From positions 1 through 48,974 of the forward strand of contig DATGJN010000015.1 in assembly GCA_035295165.1 (NCBI GenBank): a DNA stretch of 48,974 bases, in the 5' to 3' direction. Within the stretch, counting starts at the first letter, position 1. Each line of letters begins with the position of its first letter. This document shows positions 26,828 through 35,288 of the stretch, piece after piece. Both the position numbers and the translations under genes were made by a program. Origin of the DNA: a bacterium (GTDB lineage Bacteria; Sysuimicrobiota; Sysuimicrobiia; Sysuimicrobiales; Segetimicrobiaceae). The notes below the pieces were generated by a model that saw nothing but the letters and a program-made list of their open reading frames with translations, was not told the DNA's origin and did no database searches.

Positions 26828-28429
26828 GTGGATCTGATCATCCGGCACGGCACGGTCGTTGATGGCACCGGCGCCCCGAGCGTACGCGCCGACGTCGGCA
26901 TCGCAGGGGGCGAGATCGTCGCGATCGGCGACCTGCGGCACCGACGCGGGGCCGCCGAGTGGGATGCGCGGGACCGCGTCGTCGCGCCCGGCTTTATCGA
27001 CATGCACACGCACTGCGACTTCACGATCTTCGAACGGCCGCAGGCAGACAGCTATCTTCTCCAGGGCGTGACGTGCATCGTCGTGGGCAACTGCGGGTTC
27101 TCTCCCGCCCCGCTGGAACCCCGCCGACTCGACGAGGTGCGGCAGTTCGCCGGGTTATTCGACGCCGATCTCCCGTGGTCGTGGCGCACGTTCGACGAGT
27201 ACCTCTCGGCCGTCGAACGGGAGCGGCCGGGCGTGAACGTCGTCTCGCTGGTCGGACTCGGGGCCGTGCGCATCGCCGCGATCGGCTTCGAGCAGCGCCC
27301 GGCGGCCGCGGCCGAGATCGCCGAGATGGCGCGGTTGGTCGAGGACGCGATGCGGGCCGGCGCGCGCGGGGTCAGCACCGGGTTGATCTACCCACCGGGC
27401 TCCTTCGCGGACACCGAGGAGGTCGTCGCGGTCGCGTCCGCCGCGCGGGCGGCGGGCGGCTTCTACTCGTCCCACATCCGGGGCGAAGGCCACACGCTGC
27501 TCCCAGCGATCCGCGAGGCGCTCGAGATCGGCCGACGCGCCGGGCTCCCGGTTCACGTGTCGCATCTCAAGGCCGCCGGGCGGCGCAACTGGGGTAAGGT
27601 CGCCGACGCGCTGCGCCTCCTCGACGAGGCCCGGGCGACGCAGGACGTCACCTTCGACCAGTACCCGTACACCATGGGAAGCACGTTGCTGGCCGCCGGC
27701 ATGCCGCAGTGGGCGCACGACGGCGGGATGCGCGCGCTGCTGCGCCGCCTCCGCGACGGTGTCGCGCGGCAGCGGATCGGCGCCGAGATCGACGCGGGCC
27801 TCCCCGGATGGCACAATCTCATCGGCGAGGCCGGCTGGGATCGGGTCTTCATCTCCAACAACCCGGCCCATCCGGAATTCAACGGCCGGACGCTCGCAGA
27901 GATCGGGCGACTGTGGGGCCGGACTCCCTGCGACGCCGCCTTCGATCTCTTAGTCGACAGCGACGGCGCGGTCGGCATGGTGGTCGGGATGATGTCCGAG
28001 GACGACGTCCGCACCGTGATGCGGCACCCGCTGATGCAGGTCGGGTCCGACGGTTGGGTCATGGGGCCGCACGGCCGTGCGGCGACCGCCCGGCCACATC
28101 CCAGGAGTTACGGCACGTTTCCGCGGGTGCTGGGCCCCTACGTACGTGACGAGGGCATCCTGACGCTCGAAGAGGCGGTGGCCCGCATGACCAGCCGGCC
28201 CGCTCGACGGCTGGGGCTGCGGCGCCGTGGGATCGTGCGGGTCGGGATGATCGCGGATCTCGTGGTGTTCGACCCGGTCCGGGTACGCGACACGGCCACG
28301 TACGCCGACCCGCACCGGTTTCCCGACGGCATCACGGCGGTCCTGGTGGGCGGGCGGGTCGCCGCGCGCGACGGGGCGCTCACCCCCGCTCGAACCGGCC
28401 ACGTCCTCCGCGGCGGCCGGGCGGCCTGA
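26828..28429 (+). CDS. N-acyl-D-amino-acid deacylase family amidohydrolase, 533 aa
   Basis: Amidohydrolase with the TIM-barrel metal sites: VAPGFIDMHTHCDF (first two His), GNCGFSPAP (the Cys ligand typical of D-aminoacylases), SSHIRGEGH, VHVSHLKAAG and a late SDGWVMGPHG Asp. The composite beta-sandwich is formed by the N-terminal IIRHGTVVDGTGAP and C-terminal ADLVVFDPVRVRDTATYADPH segments, a pattern specific to this family. GTG start at 26828. Likely removes the acyl group of N-acyl-D-amino acids. A GC hairpin overlaps its stop. Confidence 0.92.
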   Translation: MDLIIRHGTVVDGTGAPSVRADVGIAGGEIVAIGDLRHRRGAAEWDARDRVVAPGFIDMHTHCDFTIFERPQADSYLLQGVTCIVVGNCGFSPAPLEPRRLDEVRQFAGLFDADLPWSWRTFDEYLSAVERERPGVNVVSLVGLGAVRIAAIGFEQRPAAAAEIAEMARLVEDAMRAGARGVSTGLIYPPGSFADTEEVVAVASAARAAGGFYSSHIRGEGHTLLPAIREALEIGRRAGLPVHVSHLKAAGRRNWGKVADALRLLDEARATQDVTFDQYPYTMGSTLLAAGMPQWAHDGGMRALLRRLRDGVARQRIGAEIDAGLPGWHNLIGEAGWDRVFISNNPAHPEFNGRTLAEIGRLWGRTPCDAAFDLLVDSDGAVGMVVGMMSEDDVRTVMRHPLMQVGSDGWVMGPHGRAATARPHPRSYGTFPRVLGPYVRDEGILTLEEAVARMTSRPARRLGLRRRGIVRVGMIADLVVFDPVRVRDTATYADPHRFPDGITAVLVGGRVAARDGALTPARTGHVLRGGRAA

Positions 28430-28443
28430 GAACGGCCCGGCCG
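28414..28443. terminator. GC hairpin at the convergent amidohydrolase / lutC junction
   Basis: A 9-bp perfect stem (28414-28422 with 28435-28443, CGGCCGGGC / GCCCGGCCG) with a 12-base loop encloses the deacylase stop codon. It lies 22 bases beyond the lutC stop, so it could act on both transcripts. Confidence 0.5.
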
Positions 28444-28465
28444 TGGACGCCGGACCCGGCGGATG

Positions 28466-29137
28466 TTACTCCGGCGTCTGCGCAGATACCGCGTCGGTGA
28501 CCACGATCACGTGCACGTCTCCCGGCCCGTGGACGCCGGTGATGTGCTGCAGCCCGATGTCGGCGGTTCCGCTCGCTCCCGAGATGCAGCTCACCGCGTG
28601 CTCGAGCGGGCCCGCGCCGAGGACCGCGAAGAGATCGTCCAGCGCCGACAGCACGGCCGCCGCGCGCAGCACCGCGACGTGCACGGGCGGCACGAGCGAG
28701 AGCGCGCGCGGCTGCTCGGGCCGCGCGACCTCGACCAGCGTCGCGGTCTCCGCCACCGCGTATGTCGGCACCGTCACCCCCGCGTCGACCTGCGGTAGCG
28801 ACCCGTGCACCACCTCAGGGGAGCGCGGAACTTCCACGAGGGTGATCCCCGCGGCTTGAATGGCCGGCGCGATCCCGAGGCGATCCAGCCATGGATCGGC
28901 CGAGACCACGACGCGCCGGGCCTGCGCGAATTGAAGCACGTCCACGACCGCGTGGGCGGTGTCGGCGGACGGCACCTCCCGCCACGTCGCGTGGGGACGG
29001 CGCCACCGGGCCGCCATCTCGGCCAGCACGGTGGCGCGGTCGCGAGTCGGGGACGGCGCGAGGAAACGAGGCAACCCCCCCGGGGCCCGGGCCCCGGTCG
29101 CCGCGCGCACGCGCGCCAGGAACGCACTACGCTCCAT
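28466..29137 (-). CDS. lutC: Lactate utilization protein LutC, 223 aa
   Basis: LUD-domain protein, the third component of the LutABC L-lactate oxidation system. LUD hallmarks include VVVSADPWLDRLGI, AGVTVPTYAVAETATLVEV and the C-terminal ADIGLQHITGVHGPGDVHVIVV. ATG at 29137 overlaps lutB by 11 bases; the longer open frame upstream lies in lutB. No other catalytic domain is seen. Confidence 0.9.
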   Translation of the reverse strand: MERSAFLARVRAATGARAPGGLPRFLAPSPTRDRATVLAEMAARWRRPHATWREVPSADTAHAVVDVLQFAQARRVVVSADPWLDRLGIAPAIQAAGITLVEVPRSPEVVHGSLPQVDAGVTVPTYAVAETATLVEVARPEQPRALSLVPPVHVAVLRAAAVLSALDDLFAVLGAGPLEHAVSCISGASGTADIGLQHITGVHGPGDVHVIVVTDAVSAQTPE

Positions 29138-30566
29138 CGCCGTCTCGGCGATGCGCCGCCGAGCCCTCCCGGAACGAGTGCGAGGGCGGGGCCGGAAAAT
29201 CGCGATGACGGGTCCAACCGCCGAGCGGCCCCGGCAGCGACCGAATCCGATCCCCGCGCACGAACCGACGCAGCATGGCCCGCAGCCCCCGCCCGGCCCA
29301 CGCCCAGCGTCTCGCCGACGTCGCGGCCCAGGCGAACGCACGCATCCCGAACCGCTCGAACTCCGTGACGGCCTCGCCCGCCGCAGCCGCGCGCCGGCGC
29401 ATGACCAGGAGCAACCGCGGGAGGTCGATCTTGACCGGACACACCTCCGCGCAGTACCCGCACAGCGAGCTCGCAAACGGCAGCGTGCCCGCCTGCGCGA
29501 GCCCTCGATACAGCGGGGTCAGCACGGCACCGATGGGCCCCGAGTAGATCGAGCCGTAGGCGTGCCCGCCCGCGCGCTCGTAGACTGGACAGACATTGAG
29601 GCAGGCGCCGCAGCGCAGACATTGCAGCGACTCGCGGACCTCCGTATCGGCCAGGATGCGGCTCCGACCGTTGTCGAGCACGATGACGTGCAGTTCCTCG
29701 GGGCCGTCGGCCTCGCCCTGCCGCCGCGGACCGGTGATGAGCGAGACGTACTCCGCCATCCGGCCGCCGGTGGCGCTGATCGGGAGCACGCGCAGCATAA
29801 CCGCGAGCGCGGCGAGGTCCGGGACGAGTTTTTCCATCCCCATGAGCGCCACGTGCACGCGCGGCAGCGTCGTCACCATCCGCGCGTTGCCCTCGTTCTC
29901 GAACACGACCAGGGTGCCGGTGTCGGCGACGCCAAAGTTGACACCGGTCAGGCCCATCTCCGCACGCAGAAACCGCTCGCGCAGGTACGCGCGCGCGGCC
30001 CGCGTCAGTGCCTCCGGCTCGTCCGTGCGCGGCGCCCCGATCTTGTCGGCGAACAGCATGCCGACGTCGTGCGCGCTCTTGTGGATCGCGGGGGCGATAA
30101 AGTGGATCGGCGCCTCGCCCGCCAGTTGCACGATGAACTCGCCCAGGTCAGTTTCCGTGACCTCCAGCCCCGCGCGCTCGAGCGCGGGGTTCAGTTCGAT
30201 CTCGTCCGTCGTCGACGACTTGCTCTTGACGATCCGCCGGACCCCGTGCTGGCGGGCGAGGTCGCCGATGATGCGGCGGGCGTCGGCGGCGTCGGCGGCC
30301 CAGTGGACCTGCCCTCCCGCGGCGCGCACGTGCCGGTCGAAGCGGTCCAGGTAGTGATCGAGGTGCGCCAGCGTGTGCGCCTTAATCGCGCGCGCCTGCT
30401 CGCGCCACGTCTCCCACTCGGGGAAACCCTCGAGCACCCGCGCACGGTTCCCGCGGAAGGTGTGCATCGATCGCGACAGGTTCGCCTGGAGCAGCGGATC
30501 GGCGAGCGCCCGGCGCGCGTTCTCGATGAACTCAATCGGCGCCCCCGGTTCGTGGTCGGCCGTCAT
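29127..30566 (-). CDS. lutB: Lactate utilization iron-sulfur protein LutB, 479 aa
   Basis: Combines an N-terminal LUD domain (about residues 60-300; IVKSKSSTTDEIELN, GVNFGVADTGTLVVFENEGN) with two 4Fe-4S motifs, CLRCGACLNVCPVY and CGYCAEVCPVKID, and a C-terminal helical part. It passes electrons from lactate oxidation to a carrier with LutA and LutC. The ATG at 30566 overlaps lutA by 4 bases. The last 70 residues are Arg/Gly-rich and poorly conserved. Confidence 0.93.
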   Translation of the reverse strand: MTADHEPGAPIEFIENARRALADPLLQANLSRSMHTFRGNRARVLEGFPEWETWREQARAIKAHTLAHLDHYLDRFDRHVRAAGGQVHWAADAADARRIIGDLARQHGVRRIVKSKSSTTDEIELNPALERAGLEVTETDLGEFIVQLAGEAPIHFIAPAIHKSAHDVGMLFADKIGAPRTDEPEALTRAARAYLRERFLRAEMGLTGVNFGVADTGTLVVFENEGNARMVTTLPRVHVALMGMEKLVPDLAALAVMLRVLPISATGGRMAEYVSLITGPRRQGEADGPEELHVIVLDNGRSRILADTEVRESLQCLRCGACLNVCPVYERAGGHAYGSIYSGPIGAVLTPLYRGLAQAGTLPFASSLCGYCAEVCPVKIDLPRLLLVMRRRAAAAGEAVTEFERFGMRAFAWAATSARRWAWAGRGLRAMLRRFVRGDRIRSLPGPLGGWTRHRDFPAPPSHSFREGSAAHRRDGDGA

Positions 30567-31297
30567 CCGGACACCGCCTCGCCGGCGAGAATCTCCGCCA
30601 GATGCAGCGCGCGCACGCCGGCGCCGCCGCGCGACAACCCGCCGCCGACGTGCATCAGGCACGATGCATCGGTGCCCGTGACGACCGAAGCGCCGGTGCC
30701 GCGAATCGCGTCGATCTTAGAGCGGAGCATCGCGCCCGACACGGGGGCCATCTTCACCGCAAACGCCCCGCCGAAACCGCAGCACTCGTCGACGCCCGGA
30801 AGCGGCACGTATTCCAGACCCCGCACCGCCCGGAGCAGCCGCAGCGGCTGCTCGTATAGGCCGAGTTCGCGATACCCGTGACAAGAAGCGAGGTACGTGA
30901 CCCGCCCGTGGAACGTCGCGCCGACGTCGTCGACACCGAGCCGCTTCGTGAGGAACTCCGACAACTCGTAGGTTCGGTCACCTACGGCCGCCGCCAGTGC
31001 CAGCGACGCCGGGTCTCCCTCGAAGAGCACCGGGTAGAAGTGCCGGACCATGCCGGCGCAGGACCCCGACGGGGTCACGATGGCGTCGACGTCCGCAAAC
31101 GTCCGGAGGTGATGCGCCGCGACGCGGCGCGCCTCATCCCAGAAGCCGTCGTTGAACGGCAGTTGCCCGCAGCATGTCTGCCCGGCGGGCACGAGGACCC
31201 GTACGCCGAGCCGCTCGAGCACACGCGTCGTCGCACCGGCAACGCTGGGAAACAGGTGGTCAACCAGACAGGTGATGAAAAGCGACGCGCGTGTCAT
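30563..31297 (-). CDS. lutA: Lactate utilization protein LutA (CCG-domain), 244 aa
   Basis: Cysteine-rich protein of the LutA/YkgE family with two CCG domains that bind iron-sulfur clusters: ITCLVDHLFP with AGQTCCGQLPFNDG, and LASCHGYRELGLY with GVDECCGFGGAFAVK. It heads the lutABC operon. The ATG at 31297 has no obvious ribosome binding site. A divergent region with repeated CTGTGACT motifs lies upstream. Confidence 0.93.
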   Translation of the reverse strand: MTRASLFITCLVDHLFPSVAGATTRVLERLGVRVLVPAGQTCCGQLPFNDGFWDEARRVAAHHLRTFADVDAIVTPSGSCAGMVRHFYPVLFEGDPASLALAAAVGDRTYELSEFLTKRLGVDDVGATFHGRVTYLASCHGYRELGLYEQPLRLLRAVRGLEYVPLPGVDECCGFGGAFAVKMAPVSGAMLRSKIDAIRGTGASVVTGTDASCLMHVGGGLSRGGAGVRALHLAEILAGEAVSG

Positions 31298-31379
31298 GGT
31301 GGGTGGCTGGGACTTTCTCTCCGGGCCGGCGGGGCCCCTGCCCCAGGAAAGGGCGAATAACCTATGCAGCGCGCCACAG

Positions 31380-31453
31380 AGTCACAGCCCGCGCCAGTGT
31401 CAGGAAGTCACAGGGAGCGCCGCGGGCATCCCAGAGGCGAACGAGGTTTCGCC
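31380..31453. repeat. Repeated AGTCACAG motif and two hairpins in the lutA / miniprotein divergent region
   Basis: AGTCACAG occurs at 31380-31387 and 31406-31413, 26 bases apart (CTGTGACT on the lutA strand). GCCCGCG (31387-31393) can pair with CGCGGGC (31421-31427). GGCGAA (31436-31441) and TTCGCC (31448-31453) form a second hairpin with a 6-base loop. They could be operator sites for lut or an RNA structure in the leader of the plus-strand miniprotein. Confidence 0.4.
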
Positions 31454-31531
31454 CACGGCTCCGCGGGGTAAAAGGCCGGGCGGTAGGAAATTGGACGCGC
31501 TGCTTGGAAATCGTGAGAGGAGGTGGACACC

Positions 31532-31600
31532 ATGCTGATCCCGCTAATGATCCTCGCGGGACTGTTTCTGTGGGCGACCGGACACTTGATCCTGAGGTAA
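31532..31600 (+). CDS. Putative 22-residue single-helix membrane miniprotein
   Basis: A short ORF with an unusually good ribosome binding site: AGAGGAGGTGG at 31516-31526, 7 bases before the ATG. It codes for 22 residues beginning MLIPLMILAGLFL and ending TGHLILR before TAA, long enough for one membrane span with a basic C-terminus. Such peptides include KdpF and small transporter subunits, but no partner transporter lies nearby. It is divergent from lutA and preceded by 230 bases with repeats and hairpins. Coding is inferred from the site and hydrophobic composition only. Confidence 0.45.
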   Translation: MLIPLMILAGLFLWATGHLILR

Positions 31601-31834
31601 TCTGACACCCCCACGCTCCCATCGAACCGACACGCTAATACCCCGAGGGCTGCAGTTCACCCGCTTTGGCACGCCAGCGCATCTCCGCGATCTGCTGCTC
31701 CGTGACGTAGACAGGCGTACTGTCCGCGCCGTGCGCCGATCTTCCCGGGGGATGCCGGGATTCCGTTCTCGCCTACGACGACCCGGAGGTTCCGAAGGGT
31801 CGCGCGGTGCGGGCGCACCGGCACGCGGGGGTGG

Positions 31835-32329
31835 CTAGGGCCGGCGGCCGCGCGGGATGCGGGCGCCGAGCGCCTGGGCGATCCGCCGCGCCGCGTCCCG
31901 TTCCGCGATGCGCTCCCGTTTGTCGTACTCGTGGCGGCCGCGCGCCAGTCCAAGCTCCACCTTCGCCACCCCGTTCCGGAAGTAGAGTCGAAGCGGAACC
32001 AGCGTATAGCCCTTCTGCTCCGCGCGCTGGCCCAACCGGACGATCTCGTTGCGGTGCAGCAGCAGCTTGCGCGTCCGGAGCGGATCGTGGTTGTGGATGT
32101 TTCCCTGTGCGTAGGGGCTGATGTGCAGGTGATGCAGCCAGACCTCGCCGTTCTGCACGCGGGCGTACGCGTCTTGCAGGTTCGCACGGCCCGCGCGCAG
32201 TGACTTCACCTCGGTGCCGGTCAGCGCGATGCCGGCCTCGTGGGTCTCTTCGATCCAGTACTCATGGCGCGCGCGCCGATTCGTGACCACGACGCGGCTC
32301 TCGTCATCGACCTTTCCGCCCGCCGGCAT
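31835..32329 (-). CDS. smpB: SsrA-binding protein SmpB, 164 aa
   Basis: Binds tmRNA and brings it to stalled ribosomes for trans-translation. Signature segments are VVTNRRARHEYWIEET, GIALTGTEVKSLRAGRANLQDAY, HISPYAQGN and the C-terminal tail EYDKRERIAERDAARRIA. ATG 32329 is chosen, giving the normal length of about 160; the frame stays open further upstream. Last gene of the ABC-F / thioesterase / smpB operon, 4 bases after the thioesterase stop. No ssrA gene is seen nearby. Confidence 0.95.
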   Translation of the reverse strand: MPAGGKVDDESRVVVTNRRARHEYWIEETHEAGIALTGTEVKSLRAGRANLQDAYARVQNGEVWLHHLHISPYAQGNIHNHDPLRTRKLLLHRNEIVRLGQRAEQKGYTLVPLRLYFRNGVAKVELGLARGRHEYDKRERIAERDAARRIAQALGARIPRGRRP

Positions 32330-32333
32330 GGGG

Positions 32334-32720
32334 TCACCCCGCCCGCACGAACGTCCCACGCGCGTCCGCCAGACGTGTACCGTCCGGCAGCGTGAGGTGT
32401 GCCTCCGCGGAGAACACCCGTCCGCGATCCCGGACGACGGTCGCCGTGACGACGAGCCGCTGACCGATCGGCGCCTCGCGCCGGTACCGCACCTCGAGCC
32501 GCGCCGTCAGCGCCTCTCGCCCTTGCAGGTGCACGAGGTTCGCCATCGCGTCGTCCAGCGCCGCTGCGACGATCCCGCCGTGAACCACGCCCTCGTATCC
32601 CTGGTATTCCGGCCCGGGCGTGAACTCCGCGCGGATCCCCTGTGCTTCCGCGGCAAACCGCAACCGCAGCCCGATCGGGTTGTGCTGGCCGCAGGCGAAA
32701 CACCCCCCCGCGTCACGCAC
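32334..32720 (-). CDS. PaaI-type hotdog thioesterase, 128 aa
   Basis: Single hotdog-fold domain with the N-terminal CFACGQHNPIGLRL, the family's conserved EGVVHGGIVAAALDDAMA (HGG motif and helix carrying the catalytic Asp), then VRYRREAPIGQRLVV. GTG 32720 is preferred because it overlaps the ABC-F stop by 8 bases and has GAGG 8 bases upstream; ATG 32753 is possible but lies deep in the ABC-F gene. The acyl-CoA substrate is unknown. Confidence 0.87.
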   Translation of the reverse strand: MRDAGGCFACGQHNPIGLRLRFAAEAQGIRAEFTPGPEYQGYEGVVHGGIVAAALDDAMANLVHLQGREALTARLEVRYRREAPIGQRLVVTATVVRDRGRVFSAEAHLTLPDGTRLADARGTFVRAG

Positions 32721-34677
32721 CGGTCTGTTCCTCGGCGCTTTCGAGCTCGGCATACAGGGTCTCGAGCGCAGCGCTGACCTCCTCATAACGCCGCACCGTC
32801 AATCGCGCGCGATCGGCGTCGCGGTAGAGCTCGGGGTCGCCCATGAGGCGGCTGAGATCGGCCTGCTCACGCTCGAGCCCACCGATCCTGGCCACGAGCT
32901 CGTCGGCGCTCGGACCGGCCACGCGCCGCGCGACGGCAGCCGGGCGCGATCGGGTCTCACGACGCTCCCCGCCAGCGCTCGCGGAGACCTCCGCCTTTGC
33001 GGCGGGTGCGGGGTCGCCATCCCCGCGTGCCCGCGACGGGGCCGCGGCGGTCGCAGGCGCCGACCCCCGGGCAGCCAGCGCCCCTCGATAGGCGTGGTAT
33101 GGCCCCGCGGCCGCGGTCAACTCGCCGTTCCCAAGTACCAGCAGCCGTTCGGCGATGTGGTCGAGCAGGTACCGATCGTGCGACACGATCAGAACCGCGC
33201 CCGGAAACGCCCGCAGGGCGCCCTCCAACGCCTCAAGCGACGGGAGATCCAGGTGGGTCGTCGGCTCGTCCAGCAGCAAGAGGTCCGGACGGTCCAGCAC
33301 GAGCTTGGCGAGGGCGACGCGGCGCCGCTCGCCGCCGCTCAACTGCCCCACGCGCTTGTACGCGGTCTCCCCCGAGAACAAGAACCGTCCCAGCAGCGTG
33401 CGCACCTGCTCCGGGGACATCCGCCGCTCGCCCAGCACCTCGTCGAGCACCGTCCGTTCGAGGTCCAGGGTCTCTTCGGCGTGCTGCGCGAAGTACCCGA
33501 ACCGAACGCCGGGTCCCGGTTCAACCGTCCCGAACGTCGGTGGCTCGGCGCCCGTGACGATCCGAAGCAGTGTCGTCTTGCCCGTCCCGTTCGGGCCGAT
33601 CAGGCCCACCTTCTCGCCGCGCCGGATCTCAAACGAGACGTGGCGGAGCACCTCGGCGTGCCCAAACCGCTTCGTGACGTTCCGGGCGCGGAGCACCACC
33701 TGCGGCCCGCGACGGGGCGTATCCAGGCGGAACGAGAGCGTGCGGGCGGTCTTCGGCGCTTCGACCGGTTGGATTCTGGCGAGACGCTTCTCGCGCGACT
33801 TCGCCTGCCGGGCGTTTTGGCCCGCGTGGTTCCGTCGAATGTACTCTTTGAGCGCCTCGATCTCTTCCTGCTGGCGTTCGAACGCCTCCTGCTGCCGCGC
33901 GTGCCGGGCAACGCGCTCGGTCGCGTAGTAGGAGTAGTTGCCCGGATACTCGTCGATCCGTCCGCCGTCCAGTTCCAGCGTGCGCGTCGTCGCGGCGTCC
34001 AGCAGATACCGGTCGTGGCTCACGAGCAGCACGGCGCCCCGGTACTCGACCAGAAACTCCTGCAGCCACTCGAGCGCCTCGAGATCCAGATGGTTCGTCG
34101 GCTCGTCGAGCAGCAGCAGGTCCGGCGCGGAAAGGAGGAGCCGCGCCAGTGCCGCGCGCGACTGCTGCCCGCCGCTCATCGACGCCAAGGATTGCGTGTA
34201 TTGGCTCTCGCGAAAGCCAAGACCGGCGAGCGTCCGGCGGATCTCCGCCTCATAAGTAAACCCACCGGTCGTTTCGAAACGATCGCGCAGGCGACCGTAC
34301 TCTTCGAGGGCTTCGGCCAGGAGCGCGTCGTCCCCGTGCACCTCGGGGGCCGCCAACCGGACCTCGGCCTCGTGCAGGCGCCGTTCGATCTGCCGGAGAC
34401 CGTAAAAGGCCCCCGCGGCTTCTTCCCACAGGGTGTGGCCGTCGCTCGTGTCCGGCAGTTGCGCCAGGTAGCCGACCCCCGCCCCGGGCCGAACCGCGAC
34501 TGCGCCGTCGTCAGGCGTGTCGAGCCTCGCCAGCAACCGCAGCACGGTCGTCTTGCCCGCGCCGTTCCGGCCGACGAGGCCGACCTTGTCGCCCGGCTCG
34601 ATGGCAAAGGCGACGCCGGCGAGCACGGTCACGCCGCCGTACGTCTTTGTGAGATTGGACACGCTGAGCAGCGGCAT
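32713..34677 (-). CDS. ABC-F family ATPase (ribosome-associated), 654 aa
   Basis: Two ABC domains in one soluble chain without membrane segments. Walker A motifs are GRNGAGKT and GPNGTGKT; signatures are MSGGQQSRAAL and LSGGERRRVAL; both Walker B sites end LLLLDEPT-HLDL, followed by the H-loop VSHDRYLLD. The charged linker (EIEALKEYIRRNHAGQNARQAKSR) and a C-terminal coiled coil (from about residue 575) match Uup/YdiF-type ABC-F proteins, which act on the ribosome. ATG at 34677 is preceded by a clear promoter. Association with smpB suggests a role in translation stress. Confidence 0.93.
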   Translation of the reverse strand: MPLLSVSNLTKTYGGVTVLAGVAFAIEPGDKVGLVGRNGAGKTTVLRLLARLDTPDDGAVAVRPGAGVGYLAQLPDTSDGHTLWEEAAGAFYGLRQIERRLHEAEVRLAAPEVHGDDALLAEALEEYGRLRDRFETTGGFTYEAEIRRTLAGLGFRESQYTQSLASMSGGQQSRAALARLLLSAPDLLLLDEPTNHLDLEALEWLQEFLVEYRGAVLLVSHDRYLLDAATTRTLELDGGRIDEYPGNYSYYATERVARHARQQEAFERQQEEIEALKEYIRRNHAGQNARQAKSREKRLARIQPVEAPKTARTLSFRLDTPRRGPQVVLRARNVTKRFGHAEVLRHVSFEIRRGEKVGLIGPNGTGKTTLLRIVTGAEPPTFGTVEPGPGVRFGYFAQHAEETLDLERTVLDEVLGERRMSPEQVRTLLGRFLFSGETAYKRVGQLSGGERRRVALAKLVLDRPDLLLLDEPTTHLDLPSLEALEGALRAFPGAVLIVSHDRYLLDHIAERLLVLGNGELTAAAGPYHAYRGALAARGSAPATAAAPSRARGDGDPAPAAKAEVSASAGGERRETRSRPAAVARRVAGPSADELVARIGGLEREQADLSRLMGDPELYRDADRARLTVRRYEEVSAALETLYAELESAEEQTGA

Positions 34678-34718
34678 CGTTGTCGAGTCCTTTTCCGCGC
34701 GCGACGCGGACCTGCCCG

Positions 34719-34747
34719 AGTGTACTGGGCCCGGCCCGCAGTGTCAA
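34719..34747 (-). promoter_or_regulatory. Sigma-70 promoter of the ABC-F / thioesterase / smpB operon
   Basis: On the minus strand TTGACA (34742-34747), exactly 17 bases, TACACT (34719-34724). The -35 is perfect and the -10 matches at 4 of 6. Transcription should start near 34712, giving a leader of about 35 bases. Confidence 0.75.
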
Positions 34748-34763
34748 GCGCAGGCGATCGGGG

Positions 34764-35288
34764 TCAGGGGTTGTGCTCGCGCCCCCACTCGAGCGGACGT
34801 TCCTGCAGCAATTCCACGACGTGCGGCAGGATCGGCAGGATGACGTCCATCCACTCGCGCGCGGCTCGCGGGCTACCGGGTAGGTTGACGATCAGCGTGC
34901 GTCCCCGGATGCCCGCCACGGCCCGAGAGAGCATCGCGAGCGGTGAGCGCGCGGCGGTGGCGATGCGGGCCGCCTCTGGGATCCCTGGCACGTGCCGTTC
35001 GATCACCCGGAGCGTGGCCTCGGGCGTAACGTCGCGGGGCGCCACCCCGCTGCCGCCGGTGGTCAGAACCAGATCCACCTGCAGCGTATCGGCCATGTCG
35101 GCGAGGGTCCGGGCGATCGTCTCGAGGTCATCGGGCACCGCGACATGCGCCACGACGTCCGCGCCGTGTGCCGTGAGGATCTGCGCCAGATACTGGCCGC
35201 TCTCGTTCTTGCCCGTTCCGCGGCTCACCCGGTCGCTCGCGGTGAGAACGCCGCAGCGCACGCCGTGCAGCCGCTTCTCTTCGCTCAT
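34764..35288 (-). CDS. Molybdenum cofactor biosynthesis protein MogA/MoaB, 174 aa
   Basis: Adenylates molybdopterin before molybdate insertion. Family segments: GVLTASDRVSRGTGKNESG, DLVLTTGGSGVAPRDVTPEAT (the conserved TTGGTG-type loop, here TTGGSG) and the late LIVNLPGSPRAAREW. The ATG at 35288 overlaps the moaC stop by 4 bases. Third gene of the moeA-moaC operon. MogA and MoaB are not distinguished by sequence alone. Confidence 0.92.
   Translation of the reverse strand: MSEEKRLHGVRCGVLTASDRVSRGTGKNESGQYLAQILTAHGADVVAHVAVPDDLETIARTLADMADTLQVDLVLTTGGSGVAPRDVTPEATLRVIERHVPGIPEAARIATAARSPLAMLSRAVAGIRGRTLIVNLPGSPRAAREWMDVILPILPHVVELLQERPLEWGREHNP

Noticed and set aside
31601-31834. A tmRNA (ssrA) gene next to smpB
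   Set aside because: No tRNA-like ends, T-arm or tag ORF ending in LAA can be found on either strand.
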